This document shows positions 47,894-57,254 of a stretch of DNA of 64,000 nt, piece after piece. The notes below the pieces were generated by a model. The model ran no database searches, had not been told where the DNA came from, and saw nothing but the letters and a program-made list of their open reading frames with translations. This stretch comes from Pseudomonas nicosulfuronedens (GTDB lineage: Bacteria; Pseudomonadota; Gammaproteobacteria; Pseudomonadales; Pseudomonadaceae): positions 1 through 64,000 of the forward strand of contig NZ_SWDV01000038.1 in assembly GCF_005877905.1 (NCBI RefSeq). Reading direction: 5' to 3'. Each line of letters opens with the position of its first letter. The stretch's first letter is position 1. Made by a program: the position numbers and the translations under genes.

Positions 47894-49387
47894 ATGGGTA
47901 CCCTCACTCGCGCCGATTGGGAAGCTCGCGCCAAGGACCTGAAGATCGAAGGCCGCGCCTTCGTCAACGGTGAATACGTCGACGCCGCATCCGGCGCCAC
48001 CTTCGATTGCATCAGCCCTGTGGATGGCCGCTTCCTGGCCAAGGTCGCCAGCTGCGACCTGGCCGATGCCGAAAGTGCCGTGCAGGTTGCCCGTGCCGCC
48101 TTCGATTCCGGCTCCTGGTCGCGTCTGGCCCCGGCCAAGCGCAAGAAGGTCATGATCCGTTTCTCCGAGCTGCTGCTGGAGAACGCCGAGGAACTGGCCC
48201 TGCTGGAAACCCTCGACATGGGCAAGCCGATCAGCGATTCGCTGAGCATCGACGTGTCCAGCGCCGCCAACAGCCTGCGCTGGAGCGGTGAAGCGATCGA
48301 CAAGATCTACGACGAAGTCGCCGCCACCGCCCACAACGAACTGGGCTTGGTCACCCGCGAGCCGGTCGGCGTCGTTGCCGCCATCGTGCCGTGGAACTTC
48401 CCCCTGCTGATGACCTGCTGGAAACTCGGCCCGGCGCTGTCCACCGGTAACTCGGTGATCCTCAAGCCTTCCGAGAAGTCCCCGCTGACCGGCATCCGCA
48501 TCGCCCAGCTGGCCATCGAGGCCGGTATTCCGAAAGGCGTGTTCAACGTCCTGCCGGGCTTCGGCCACACCGTCGGCAAGGCCCTGGCCCTGCACATGGA
48601 CGTCGATACCCTGGTGTTCACCGGTTCGACCAAGATCGCCAAGCAGCTGATGGTCTACGCGGGCGAATCGAACATGAAGCGCGTCTGGCTGGAAGCCGGT
48701 GGCAAGAGCCCGAACATCGTCTTCGCCGACGCTCCGGACCTGAAAGCCGCTGCTGAAGCTGCCGCCAGCGCCATCGCCTTCAACCAGGGCGAAGTCTGCA
48801 CCGCCGGCTCGCGTCTGCTGGTGGAGAAGTCGATCAAGGCCGAGTTCGTGCCGATGGTCGTCGAAGCCATCAAGGCCTGGAAGCCGGGCAACCCGCTGGA
48901 CCCGGAAACCAACGTCGGTGCGCTGGTCGACACCACCCAGATGAACAACGTGCTGAGCTATATCCAGGCTGGCCACGACGACGGCGCCAAGCTGGTGGCC
49001 GGCGGCAAGCGCACCCTGGAAGAGACCGGCGGTACCTACGTCGAGCCGACCATCTTCGACGGCGTGACCAACGCCATGCGCATCGCCCGTGAAGAGATCT
49101 TCGGCCCGGTGCTGTCGGTCATCGAGTTCACCGATGCCGAAGAAGCCGTGCGCATCGCCAACGACACCCCGTACGGCCTGGCCGCCGCGGTGTGGACCAG
49201 CGACCTGTCCAAGGCCCACCTGACCGCCAAGGCGCTGCGCGCCGGCAGCGTGTGGGTGAACCAGTACGACGGCGGCGACATGACCGCTCCGTTCGGTGGC
49301 TTCAAGCAGTCCGGCAACGGTCGCGACAAGTCGCTGCACGCCTTTGACAAGTACACCGAGCTGAAAGCCACCTGGATCAAGCTCTGA
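47894..49387 (+). CDS. kauB: aldehyde dehydrogenase, KauB/PauC-type (4-guanidinobutyraldehyde / polyamine aldehydes)
   Basis: A 497-aa NAD(P)-dependent aldehyde dehydrogenase. Catalytic Glu in LEAGGKSP near residue 266 and Cys in NQGEVCTAGSR near 302 are both present, with the nucleotide-binding FTGSTKIAKQL. Length and sequence fit P. aeruginosa KauB (PA5312), which oxidises aminoaldehydes from arginine and polyamine breakdown. This substrate assignment rests on the close position match beside the other Pau genes (pauB4-like oxidase, PauR). A DNA hairpin follows the gene. Confidence 0.92.
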   Translation: MGTLTRADWEARAKDLKIEGRAFVNGEYVDAASGATFDCISPVDGRFLAKVASCDLADAESAVQVARAAFDSGSWSRLAPAKRKKVMIRFSELLLENAEELALLETLDMGKPISDSLSIDVSSAANSLRWSGEAIDKIYDEVAATAHNELGLVTREPVGVVAAIVPWNFPLLMTCWKLGPALSTGNSVILKPSEKSPLTGIRIAQLAIEAGIPKGVFNVLPGFGHTVGKALALHMDVDTLVFTGSTKIAKQLMVYAGESNMKRVWLEAGGKSPNIVFADAPDLKAAAEAAASAIAFNQGEVCTAGSRLLVEKSIKAEFVPMVVEAIKAWKPGNPLDPETNVGALVDTTQMNNVLSYIQAGHDDGAKLVAGGKRTLEETGGTYVEPTIFDGVTNAMRIAREEIFGPVLSVIEFTDAEEAVRIANDTPYGLAAAVWTSDLSKAHLTAKALRAGSVWVNQYDGGDMTAPFGGFKQSGNGRDKSLHAFDKYTELKATWIKL

Positions 49388-49447
49388 TCCTCGGCTGAAG
49401 CAGGTCGGTCCCGATCCAGGGGCCGGCTCTGACAAAGAGCCACACCC

Positions 49448-49480
49448 GCGGCCGGGTTTCCCTCAGGGAAACCCGGCCGC
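49448..49480 (+). terminator. perfect stem-loop after kauB
   Basis: A perfect 15-bp stem gcggccgggtttccc/gggaaacccggccgc with a 3-nt loop (tca), about 60 nt after kauB. There is little T-tract, so termination efficiency is uncertain. Confidence 0.7.
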
Positions 49481-49544
49481 TGTGCATTGCGCATCGGGCA
49501 CCCTCGCGCCTGGCGTGCGCTCCGGATGGAACGGGAGAAAGACA

Positions 49545-50714
49545 ATGCGTTGGGGTCCATATTTTGCTGTGTGTGCTGCCGTGATCAGCATCGGTCTGGC
49601 TCTGGGCCTGACCATGCCGCTGGTCTCGTTGCGCCTGGAAGGCTGGGGCTATGGCAACTTCGCCATCGGCGTCATGGCGTCCACGCCGGCGGTGGGTGTG
49701 CTGCTGGGTGCGATGATTGCCGGGCGCCTCGCGGCGCGCGTCGGCACGCCGCTGTTGATGCGCCTGTGCCTGCTTTCCGGGGCCTTCTCGGTCGGCCTGC
49801 TGGCGCTGCTGCAGAGCTACCCGATCTGGCTGTTCCTGCGCCTGCTGATCGGCGTGCAACTGACCGTCGTGTTCATCCTCGGTGAGAGCTGGATCAACCA
49901 GCTGGCCATCGAGAAATGGCGCGGTCGCCTGGTTGCCCTGTACGGTACCGGCTACGCGTTGAGCCAGCTGTCCGGCCCGGTGCTGCTGACCTTCATCGGC
50001 ACCGCCGATAACCGTGGCTTCTGGTTCAGCGTCTGCCTGCTGGTGGGCGGCTCCCTGCTGCTGCTCGGCCGTACCGGCGCCCCCAAGGTCGACCCGCACA
50101 GCGCCAACGGGCGCGGGCTTTTCGCCTTCTGCGGCCAGCTCCCGGCGATTGCCTGGGCGGTGGTGCTGTTCGCCGGCTTCGAGGCGATGATCCTCACCCT
50201 GCTGCCGGTCTACGGCATCCAGCAGGGCTTCACCCAGGCGGTGGCGCTGGCGATGGTGAGCACCGTGGTGGTCGGCGATGCGCTGCTGCAACTGCCCATC
50301 GGCTGGCTGGCTGACCGTATCTCGCGGCAGACGCTGTTCAAGGGCTGCGGCATCGTGCTGTTCCTCAGTAGCCTGGCCATGCCGCCACTGCTGCATCACA
50401 TCGCCATCTGGCCGGTGCTGGTGCTGTTCGGCGCGAGTGCCGGCGGGCTGTTCACCCTGTCGCTGATCCTCATCGGCGAGCGTTATCGCGATGACGCGCT
50501 GGTCCGCGCCAATGCCCACATTGCCCAGCTGTGGGGCATCGGTTGCCTGATCGGGCCGCTGGCCACGGGAGCAGCCAGCCAGTGGATCAGCGGCCACGCG
50601 CTGCCGTTGGTGATGGCGCTGGGGGCGGTCGGCTTCGTGATCCTGGTGAGCCTGCGCGGCTTGCCGCCGGTGATGCGCTCGACCGACGCCGAACTGCAGC
50701 AGGAGCGTTCCTAG
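49545..50714 (+). CDS. MFS transporter
   Basis: A 389-aa major-facilitator protein of about 12 helices. The N-terminal half has GLTMPLVSLRLEGWGYGNFAIGVMASTPAVG and the motif A-like loop GRLAARVG; the C-terminal half has WLADRISRQTLFKGCGI (the second motif A). The start at 49545 has gggagaaagaca upstream; the in-frame extension to 49482 lacks one. Substrate not identifiable. Its stop shares the palindrome CTAG with the stop of the convergent phospholipase-D-like gene. Confidence 0.9.
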   Translation: MRWGPYFAVCAAVISIGLALGLTMPLVSLRLEGWGYGNFAIGVMASTPAVGVLLGAMIAGRLAARVGTPLLMRLCLLSGAFSVGLLALLQSYPIWLFLRLLIGVQLTVVFILGESWINQLAIEKWRGRLVALYGTGYALSQLSGPVLLTFIGTADNRGFWFSVCLLVGGSLLLLGRTGAPKVDPHSANGRGLFAFCGQLPAIAWAVVLFAGFEAMILTLLPVYGIQQGFTQAVALAMVSTVVVGDALLQLPIGWLADRISRQTLFKGCGIVLFLSSLAMPPLLHHIAIWPVLVLFGASAGGLFTLSLILIGERYRDDALVRANAHIAQLWGIGCLIGPLATGAASQWISGHALPLVMALGAVGFVILVSLRGLPPVMRSTDAELQQERS

Positions 50715-52264
50715 AGCATCTTCTCCAGGCCGATGGCGCCGGCGATCCATGCGTTGAGCCGGCGCCAGGCGTTGCCCGGCTCACGATCCAGCGCCACCAG
50801 CTTGCCGCCGCGCTCCTCGATCCAGACCAGCTTCGGCGGGTCGCTGTTCGGCGCGACCTTCACCTGGTAGCTGACGCTCGGCGACATGCTCGCCAGCGCC
50901 AGGCGGCGCACCTGATCGGCCAGCTCCGGGCTGTCGACGATGATGCCGACCTCGGTGTTCCACAGCACCGAGCGCGGGTCGAAGTTCAGCGAGCCGACGA
51001 ACACTTTCTGCTGGTCGAACACCGCCGCCTTGCTGTGCAGGCTGGCGCTGCTCGACCCGCGCACCATCCATGGCGCCCCGGACAGGCGCTGGTCCGGATC
51101 GGCGCGCAGCTCGTAGAGCTTCACCCCGTGCTCCAGCAGTTCCAGTCGATAGGGCGCATAGCCGGCGTGCACGGCGGGCACATCGGTCGCCTCCAGCGAG
51201 TTGGTCAGCAGGCGCACGCTGACGCCGCTGTCCGCGCGCTGGGTCAGGTAGTCGACGCCGGCGCTGGTCGGCACGAAGTAGGCCGAGACCAGGATCAGCT
51301 CCTTCGACACGCCATCGAACAGCGGCTGCAGCTGGGTGCTGAGCAGCTGCTCACCCTTCGGGTCGCCCTGGTCGAGCACTTTCAGTGGCGTATCCCAGAC
51401 CGCCTTGCCCGGCGCCCAGACCAGGTCGTCCAGCCAGTTCTGCAGGTGCGGGCGATCGCTGTTGCGGTTCAGCCGCGCAATGTAGCTGGAGCTTTTCACC
51501 CGCTCCTTCGCCAGGTAGTGATCCAGCTTGCGGCGCATGCGGTTGAGTTCGTCGAGGTCCGGCTCACCCCACAGGTAGTCCTCGATTGGGCGGCTGATGC
51601 GGCTGTTCCAGTACTGGTCGAAGCTCTGCCCCAGCGACTGCGCCACCGGGCCGACGCCCATCAGGTCGAGGTCGCTGAAGTTCATCTCGGCCTTGGCGTC
51701 GAAGTACTCGTCGCCCAGGTTGCGGCCCCCGACGATGGCCACGCTGTTGTCCGCCAGCAGCAGCTTGTTGTGCATCCGTCGATGCTGCTCGGAGAGGTTG
51801 AACAGTCGCCCGAGGTTGCGCGTGACGCCGGTACTGCGGCCCAGATGCAGGGGGTTGAACAGGCGGACCTGGATGTTCGGGTGGGCGGCGAGGGCGCCCA
51901 GCTCGTAGTCCCAGCCATCGCTGCTGGTGTCGTCGATCAGGATACGCACGCGCACGCCGCGGTCCGCTGCGTGTAGCAACTCGCGGATCAGCGCACGGGT
52001 AGTGAGGCCGTCGTGGACGATGTAGTACTGGACGTCGAGGCTGCGCTGGGCCTTGCGGATCAACTCGGCGCGGGCGAGGAAGGCGTCGACGCTGGAGGCC
52101 AGCAGGTGGAAGCCTGACTGGCCGGGATGGGAGGCGGCCTGCTCGCTGATCTGGTTGTCCAGCCGGGTGCCCTGCACCGGCAGCACGTGCGAAGGCTCGG
52201 GCGGCGGCGCGCTGGCGCAGCCACCCAGGGCCAGCAGGATCAGCAGGATCAGGCGTGGAAGCAA
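50711..52264 (-). CDS. phospholipase D-like lipoprotein
   Basis: A 517-aa lipoprotein: signal peptide with lipobox LALGGC (Cys16), then two PLD domains. HKD motif 1 is HNKLLLADNSVAIVGGRN near residue 165 and motif 2 is HSKAAVFDQQKVFVGSLN near 410. The architecture resembles bacterial cardiolipin-synthase-like PLD lipoproteins (PA5310). The active site is probably periplasmic. Upstream of it in the same direction is the FAD oxidoreductase, 69 nt away. It may act on membrane phospholipids. Confidence 0.9.
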   Translation of the reverse strand: MLPRLILLILLALGGCASAPPPEPSHVLPVQGTRLDNQISEQAASHPGQSGFHLLASSVDAFLARAELIRKAQRSLDVQYYIVHDGLTTRALIRELLHAADRGVRVRILIDDTSSDGWDYELGALAAHPNIQVRLFNPLHLGRSTGVTRNLGRLFNLSEQHRRMHNKLLLADNSVAIVGGRNLGDEYFDAKAEMNFSDLDLMGVGPVAQSLGQSFDQYWNSRISRPIEDYLWGEPDLDELNRMRRKLDHYLAKERVKSSSYIARLNRNSDRPHLQNWLDDLVWAPGKAVWDTPLKVLDQGDPKGEQLLSTQLQPLFDGVSKELILVSAYFVPTSAGVDYLTQRADSGVSVRLLTNSLEATDVPAVHAGYAPYRLELLEHGVKLYELRADPDQRLSGAPWMVRGSSSASLHSKAAVFDQQKVFVGSLNFDPRSVLWNTEVGIIVDSPELADQVRRLALASMSPSVSYQVKVAPNSDPPKLVWIEERGGKLVALDREPGNAWRRLNAWIAGAIGLEKML

Positions 52265-52333
52265 AGAGGAGTCTCCGACAAGCCCGCCGGTGACGGGCTG
52301 CGGAAGATTCTAGCCGCTGGAGCGTAGCGGCGG

Positions 52334-53653
52334 TCAGCCGCCGAGGGTTTCCTTGAAGCGGTACCAGGCCATGCCCAGGGCCAGCAGTGGCGAGCGCAGC
52401 AGCTTGCCGCCGGGGAAGGTGATGTGCGGCACCTTGGCGAACAGCTCGAAGCCGCTGCCCTGCTGGCCGGCGATGGCCTCGGCGAGCAGCTTGCCGGCCA
52501 GGTGCGTGGCATTGACGCCGTGGCCGGCATAGGCCTGGGCGAAGTACACGTTGGGTTGGTCGGGCAGGCGACCGATCTGCGGCAGGCGGTTGGCGCCGAT
52601 GCCGATCATGCCGCCCCACTGGTAGTCGATGCGCACGTTCGCCAGGTGCGGGAATACCTTGAGCATCTTCGGTCGCATGTACGCGGCGATGTCCGCTGGG
52701 TCGCGCCCGGAGTAGTGGCAGGCGCCGCCGAACAGCAGGCGGTTGTCGGCGGAAAGCCGGTAGTAGTCCAGAGCCACGCGCTGGTCGCACACTGCCATGT
52801 TCTGCGGCAATAGCGCGTGCGCCTGCTCGGCGGACAACGGTTCGGTGGCGATCACGTAGCTGCCGGCGGGCAGTACCTTGCCGTCGAGATAGGGGTTCAG
52901 CCGGTTCTGGTAAGCGTTGCAGGCGATCACCAGGGACTTGGCGCGCACGCTGCCGTTGGCGGTGCGCACACGCACTTCGTTGCCATAGTCGATGCCGGTG
53001 ACGGCAGAGTTCTCGAACAGCCTGACGCCCAGGCTCTGCGCTGCGGCGGCTTCGCCGAGGGCGAGATTGAGTGGGTGCAGGTGGCCCGAGCCCATGTCCA
53101 CCATGCCGCCGACGTACTGGTCGGAGCCGACGATGGAGCGCATATCCTCTTTCGGGACCATGCGCAGTTCGTGGCGGTAACCGAGGCCTTTCAGTTCGTC
53201 GAAATCTTCCTGGAAGCCCTCGACATCCGAGGGCTTGTTGGCCAGGTCGCAGTAGCCCCAGGTCAGGTCGCAATCGATGGTGTACTGCTCGACGCGGCGA
53301 CGGACGATCTCCACCGCTTCCAGGCCCATCAGCTTCATGGCGTGGACGCCGTCGGCGCCCATCACCGGCTCGAACTGCTCCAGGCCGTGGCCGACGCCGC
53401 GGATCAGTTGACCGCCGTTGCGCCCGCTGGCGCCCCAGCCGATCTGGTGGGCCTCCAGCAGGATCACCGAGAGCCCGCGCTCGGCCAGCTCGATGGCCGT
53501 GTTCAGCCCGGAGAAGCCACCGCCGATGACGCACACGTCGGCCTTTTCCTCGCCGGCCAGGGGCGGTACTTCGAGGCGGCGGTTGACGCTCGCGGCGTAG
53601 TAGGACGGGGCGTGGCGGTCGGTGTGCACCGGCTGGTGAACGCGGGCGTTCAT
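52334..53653 (-). CDS. pauB4: FAD-dependent oxidoreductase, PauB/PuuB-like (pauB4)
   Basis: A 439-aa DAO-fold oxidoreductase. The FAD-binding motif VIGGGFSGLNTAIELAERG lies near residue 36. The GWGASGRNGGQLIRG stretch is typical of gamma-glutamylputrescine oxidases. From memory this position corresponds to PA5309, one of the P. aeruginosa PauB enzymes that oxidise glutamylated polyamines, and the KauB-type dehydrogenase and PauR lie in the same window. A structured AT-rich leader precedes it. The exact amine substrate is inference. Confidence 0.85.
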   Translation of the reverse strand: MNARVHQPVHTDRHAPSYYAASVNRRLEVPPLAGEEKADVCVIGGGFSGLNTAIELAERGLSVILLEAHQIGWGASGRNGGQLIRGVGHGLEQFEPVMGADGVHAMKLMGLEAVEIVRRRVEQYTIDCDLTWGYCDLANKPSDVEGFQEDFDELKGLGYRHELRMVPKEDMRSIVGSDQYVGGMVDMGSGHLHPLNLALGEAAAAQSLGVRLFENSAVTGIDYGNEVRVRTANGSVRAKSLVIACNAYQNRLNPYLDGKVLPAGSYVIATEPLSAEQAHALLPQNMAVCDQRVALDYYRLSADNRLLFGGACHYSGRDPADIAAYMRPKMLKVFPHLANVRIDYQWGGMIGIGANRLPQIGRLPDQPNVYFAQAYAGHGVNATHLAGKLLAEAIAGQQGSGFELFAKVPHITFPGGKLLRSPLLALGMAWYRFKETLGG

Positions 53654-53703
53654 GTGCGATATCCTGATTTTTGTGTTGTTAAAATTTTACGCAGGATAAA
53701 CGC

Positions 53704-53754
53704 CGACTTCCCGCGCAGCCAATAGCCTTGGCCGGAAAAAGCGCTGGGAAGTCG
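53704..53754. repeat. nested inverted repeat upstream of pauB4
   Basis: Outer arms cgacttcccgcgc (53704-53716) and gcgctgggaagtcg (53741-53754) pair with one bulged base. An inner stem gccaa/ttggc (53718-53722 with 53728-53732) sits in the loop. A 10-bp palindrome taaaatttta lies beside it at 53680-53689. The structure lies between lrp and pauB4 and could be a terminator-like structure, an operator or a leader element. Confidence 0.55.
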
Positions 53755-53805
53755 TAAATAAATCGGTCGAGCTTGCCGCGAACGGCGGGAAATCAGTCCG
53801 GCTAT

Positions 53806-54294
53806 TTAGTCGGGGATGGGCAGCGTGAGGCTTTCCTTGACCTCTTCCATCACGATGTAGCTCTTGGATTCGCGCACGTGGGGCAGCTTGAGCAGGATGT
53901 CGCCCAGCAGTTTGCGGTAGGAGGCCATCTCGGAGATGCGCGCCTTCACCAGGTAGTCGAAGTGGCCCGACACCAGGTGGCATTCCAGCACGTGGGGCAG
54001 CTTGAGCACCGAGCGGCGGAAGTCCTCGAAGGTATCGCCGGACTTGTAGTCCAGGCTGATCTCGACGAACACCAGCAGGCTGGCCTTGAGGTACTGCGGG
54101 TTCAGCCGGGCGTTGTAGCCCATGATGATTCCCTCGCGCTCCAGCCGGCGCACGCGCTCGGTGCACGGCGTGGTGGAGAGGCCGACGCGTTCGCCCAGTT
54201 CGGTGAAGGAGATGCGACCTTCTTCCTGCAGGATCCGCAGGATGTTGCGGTCGATCTTGTCCAGTTCGCGGCGGCTTTGATGCTGGGTTCTCAT
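53806..54294 (-). CDS. lrp: leucine-responsive-type regulator Lrp (DadR)
   Basis: A 162-aa Lrp/AsnC-family regulator. HTH: LDKIDRNILRILQEEGRISFTELGERVGLSTTPCTERVRRLEREGII; C-terminal RAM domain about 85-150 with LVSGHFDYLVKARI. In P. aeruginosa the equivalent gene (PA5308) activates dadAX for alanine catabolism. The start at 54294 is preferred: the longer in-frame leader is not Lrp-like. It diverges from ydbH. Confidence 0.92.
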   Translation of the reverse strand: MRTQHQSRRELDKIDRNILRILQEEGRISFTELGERVGLSTTPCTERVRRLEREGIIMGYNARLNPQYLKASLLVFVEISLDYKSGDTFEDFRRSVLKLPHVLECHLVSGHFDYLVKARISEMASYRKLLGDILLKLPHVRESKSYIVMEEVKESLTLPIPD

Positions 54295-54465
54295 GGGAAG
54301 GACTCTGAAGTCGAGCGATGAGCTTTGGGGGAATGTCGGCAATATAGTCGGTTGTGCAGGGAATATCACTGGCATCCCTTGAACTTCCCGCGCCGGACGG
54401 CCAGCCTGTAGGCCAACGCTTCGTCCCTTTCGGCGAGGCCGGCCGCTTTCCGCCGAGGTTTTCGC

Positions 54466-57030
54466 ATGTCGCTTCCCCGCTGGCGCACCGTTCTCCTGCT
54501 GCTATTGCTGCTCCTGGCAATGGCGGTCGGTGCTGTGTGGCTGGCGGTTCCGCGCCTGTTGGCGAATGCCGGGGTGAGCGTCGAGCAATGGCAGGGCCTG
54601 GGCGTCTCCCGGCAAGGCCTGGCGCTGCAGCGCCTGGCCCTCCAGCGCCAGACACCGGACGGTTCGCGACTCGCGATCCAGCTGCAGGACCTGCGCGTCG
54701 GTTGGCCCGAGCATGAAGACGGGCGTTGGCGGCTCAAGGAACTGGGCGCCCGCAGCGTCGATGTACGCCAATGGCCGGGGCAAGCGGCGTTGGAGGAAGA
54801 CGCCGCGCTGCCGGATATTGCCCAGCTCAACCGCTGGCTGGCCCTGCTGCCCGGTCGGCTGGCGCTGGAGCACATCGCTGTCGAGCTGCCCTGTGCCCGC
54901 GAGCAGCGCTGCACCCTCAATGGCAGCGCGCACTGGCAGCAGATCCAGGGCGGCGCCGCCGCGCTGGGCGGAGAGCTGCGCCAGGGCGGCCAGCAACTGG
55001 CGTTCAACGGCCTGCTGCAACCCGGCGATGGCCGGTGGCGCCTGCAACTGGACAGCTACCTGGACAACGAGCAGCTGCTTTCCCTGGACTCCAGCTGGGC
55101 GCCGGCCAGCCGCCAGCTCAGCGGCAACATCGCCAGCCCCGCCGTGCCGCCGGTGCAGGCAGTGCGCAACTGGCTGGGCATGTGGCTGCCGACGCCGAAC
55201 CTGCCGTTGCCGATCCCCGAGGCCGGGCGCCTGCGCCTGAGCTGGGACACGCAACTGGCCGGCGACGCCGCCTGGCCGGACTGGCCGGGCCTGCGCGATG
55301 GCCGTGGCAGCGTCGATCTGTCCCTGCAACTGCCGCAACCCTGGCCGCTACCGGGCGCGGGCAGCCTGCAGGGCGATCTGCGACTGATTGCCAGTGGCAC
55401 CGATATCGGTTGGCGACCCTCGGTGATCAGTGGTGACCTGCGTCTTTCCGATCTCTACGGCGACTGGCTGCAGGCGCTGCCGGTCGGTTTGCGCCCGGCA
55501 CGCCTGACGCTGCACCTCGAGCCCGGGGTAGAAGAAGAGACTGGCAGCGTACGCGCCGACCTGCGCGCCGTGGGGGCCGCCGACCTGCGCTTGCGCTCCC
55601 GTGTGGCCCTGCTGGAGGCGACCCCGCTGGCGTTGCAACTGAATGACTCACGGCTGGAGGGCAAGATTCCGCATATGGAACTGGCCGGCCTGCGCGGTGA
55701 TAACAGCCGCGTCGACCTGAGCTTCGACGCCCGGGTGGATCAGCAGTCGGCGAGTTTCAACCTGGCCGATGGTGGGCAACTGCAGGTCGGCACGCTGATC
55801 GGCCCGCAGTCGCTCAAGGCCAGCAAGCTCGTCGCTAATCTGGGTAAAGGCACGCTGAACTTGGGCTATGCGAGCGAGGCGCCCGTCAGCCTGCAACTGA
55901 ATGCCCCGCTGAAACTGGCCGTGGGCGAGCTGCGTCAGCCCCACGTCAAACCGCTGTCCTGGAATGCGATGGGTACATTCGCCGCAAGCCTCGACGCCCA
56001 GCAGTTCAAGGGCCGCCTGTTGAACAGCGGCGGGCTGAATGCCGAGGTCGACCTGAATAACTCGACAAAGCAGGGCGTCGCGTTGCTCGCGCGGCAGGCG
56101 GAGTTCTTCCTGCGCACTGGCAACCCGGTGGAAAAGTCCCTGGCCGACTGGCCGGGCCTGCTCAGCCTGAACAATGGCAAGGCGAGCTTCGACCTGAACT
56201 GGCGACTGCCGCCGGGTACTGCGCCGCAGAGCTTCGACCTGAATCTGCGCGGCAGCGGGCTGGAGGGTGTCTATGACCGCAGCGAGGTCCATGGCCTCGA
56301 CCTGCAGGCGAAGCTCGCCCTTAATGGCTCGCAGATGGACCTGCAATTACCGCAGGTCAAAGTCGCCTCGCTCAACCCCGGCGTCACCCTCGGCCCGCTG
56401 TCCCTGCAGGGCCGCTACAAGGCTTCGCTGGACGCGCCATTGGCTGGGCGGATCGACTGGCAGCAGGCGGAACTCGGCTTGTTCAACGGACGTGCCTGGT
56501 TGCCGGCCGGTACCGTGGATCTTTCCACCCGTGGCCAGGGTCTTACCCTGAAGCTGGAAGGGTTGGCACTGGAGGCGATTCTGGCGGCCTATCCGGCCGA
56601 AGGGCTGTCCGGTAGCGGGATCATCGACGGCAACCTGCCGCTCGGCCTCCACGATGGCAAGCTGGTCATCCAGGGTGGCGAGGTAGCGGCTCGTGAACCG
56701 GGCGTGTTGCAGTTCCGCTCGGCGAAGATCCAGGCGCTCGGCCAGAGCAACCCGGCCATGCAGCTGGTGGCCACGGCCATCGACGATTTCCGTTACGACA
56801 AGCTCAGCAGCCGTGTGGATTATGATGAATCCGGCAAATTGCTTCTCGCCCTGAGCCTGAGCGGGCGCAATCCCGAACTGGAACAGGGCCGGCCGATCAA
56901 CCTCAACGTCAACCTGGAGGAGAACGTGCCCAAGCTGCTCACCAGCCTGCAATTGAGCGACCGGGTCAGCGACACCATCCGCAAGCGCGTGCAGGATCGC
57001 CTGCGCAACGACCCGGCCGCCGCGCCATGA
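54466..57030 (+). CDS. YdbH-family large envelope protein
   Basis: An 854-aa protein anchored by one N-terminal helix (TVLLLLLLLLAMAVGAVWLAV), followed by a long, beta-rich, AsmA/YhdP-like stretch that fits a lipid-transport or TAM-like beta groove (DUF748/YdbH family). The C-terminus QLSDRVSDTIRKRVQDRL is typical. YdbH is one of the AsmA-like proteins tied to phospholipid transport between the inner and outer membrane. Genes ynbE and ydbL follow within 25 nt, as in E. coli ydbH-ynbE-ydbL. It diverges from lrp. Confidence 0.88.
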   Translation: MSLPRWRTVLLLLLLLLAMAVGAVWLAVPRLLANAGVSVEQWQGLGVSRQGLALQRLALQRQTPDGSRLAIQLQDLRVGWPEHEDGRWRLKELGARSVDVRQWPGQAALEEDAALPDIAQLNRWLALLPGRLALEHIAVELPCAREQRCTLNGSAHWQQIQGGAAALGGELRQGGQQLAFNGLLQPGDGRWRLQLDSYLDNEQLLSLDSSWAPASRQLSGNIASPAVPPVQAVRNWLGMWLPTPNLPLPIPEAGRLRLSWDTQLAGDAAWPDWPGLRDGRGSVDLSLQLPQPWPLPGAGSLQGDLRLIASGTDIGWRPSVISGDLRLSDLYGDWLQALPVGLRPARLTLHLEPGVEEETGSVRADLRAVGAADLRLRSRVALLEATPLALQLNDSRLEGKIPHMELAGLRGDNSRVDLSFDARVDQQSASFNLADGGQLQVGTLIGPQSLKASKLVANLGKGTLNLGYASEAPVSLQLNAPLKLAVGELRQPHVKPLSWNAMGTFAASLDAQQFKGRLLNSGGLNAEVDLNNSTKQGVALLARQAEFFLRTGNPVEKSLADWPGLLSLNNGKASFDLNWRLPPGTAPQSFDLNLRGSGLEGVYDRSEVHGLDLQAKLALNGSQMDLQLPQVKVASLNPGVTLGPLSLQGRYKASLDAPLAGRIDWQQAELGLFNGRAWLPAGTVDLSTRGQGLTLKLEGLALEAILAAYPAEGLSGSGIIDGNLPLGLHDGKLVIQGGEVAAREPGVLQFRSAKIQALGQSNPAMQLVATAIDDFRYDKLSSRVDYDESGKLLLALSLSGRNPELEQGRPINLNVNLEENVPKLLTSLQLSDRVSDTIRKRVQDRLRNDPAAAP

Positions 57031-57048
57031 CCGCAAGGAGAACCTGAA

Positions 57049-57240
57049 ATGCGCCTCCGCGCCCTACTCGCACTACTGCTCCTGGCAGGCCTTGCCCAGG
57101 GTTGTACGCCCACCGTGCAGCTGGCAGCTCCCAAGGAGCCGATCAACATCAACCTCAACGTGAAGATCGAGCACGAGATCTATATCAAGGTCGACAAGGC
57201 GCTCGACGGCATCATCAACGAGAACAGCGGCCTGTTCTGA
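57049..57240 (+). CDS. ynbE: YnbE-family lipoprotein
   Basis: A 63-aa lipoprotein with lipobox LAQGC (Cys21) and the conserved stretch PTVQLAAPKEPININLNVKIEHEIYIKVDKALDGIINENSGLF, which is the YnbE signature. It lies between ydbH and ydbL and in E. coli partners YdbH on the outer membrane. It has aaggag before its ATG. Confidence 0.93.
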   Translation: MRLRALLALLLLAGLAQGCTPTVQLAAPKEPININLNVKIEHEIYIKVDKALDGIINENSGLF

Positions 57241-57254
57241 TAAGGAGTCTTTGC

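Noticed and set aside
47873..49435. 520-aa minus-strand ORF opposite kauB
   Set aside because: Mirror of an aldehyde dehydrogenase reading frame with no domain of its own.
51564..53534. 656-aa minus-strand ORF overlapping pauB4 and the PLD gene in another frame
   Set aside because: Arg/Pro/Gly-rich sequence, spans two real genes on the same strand in a different frame.
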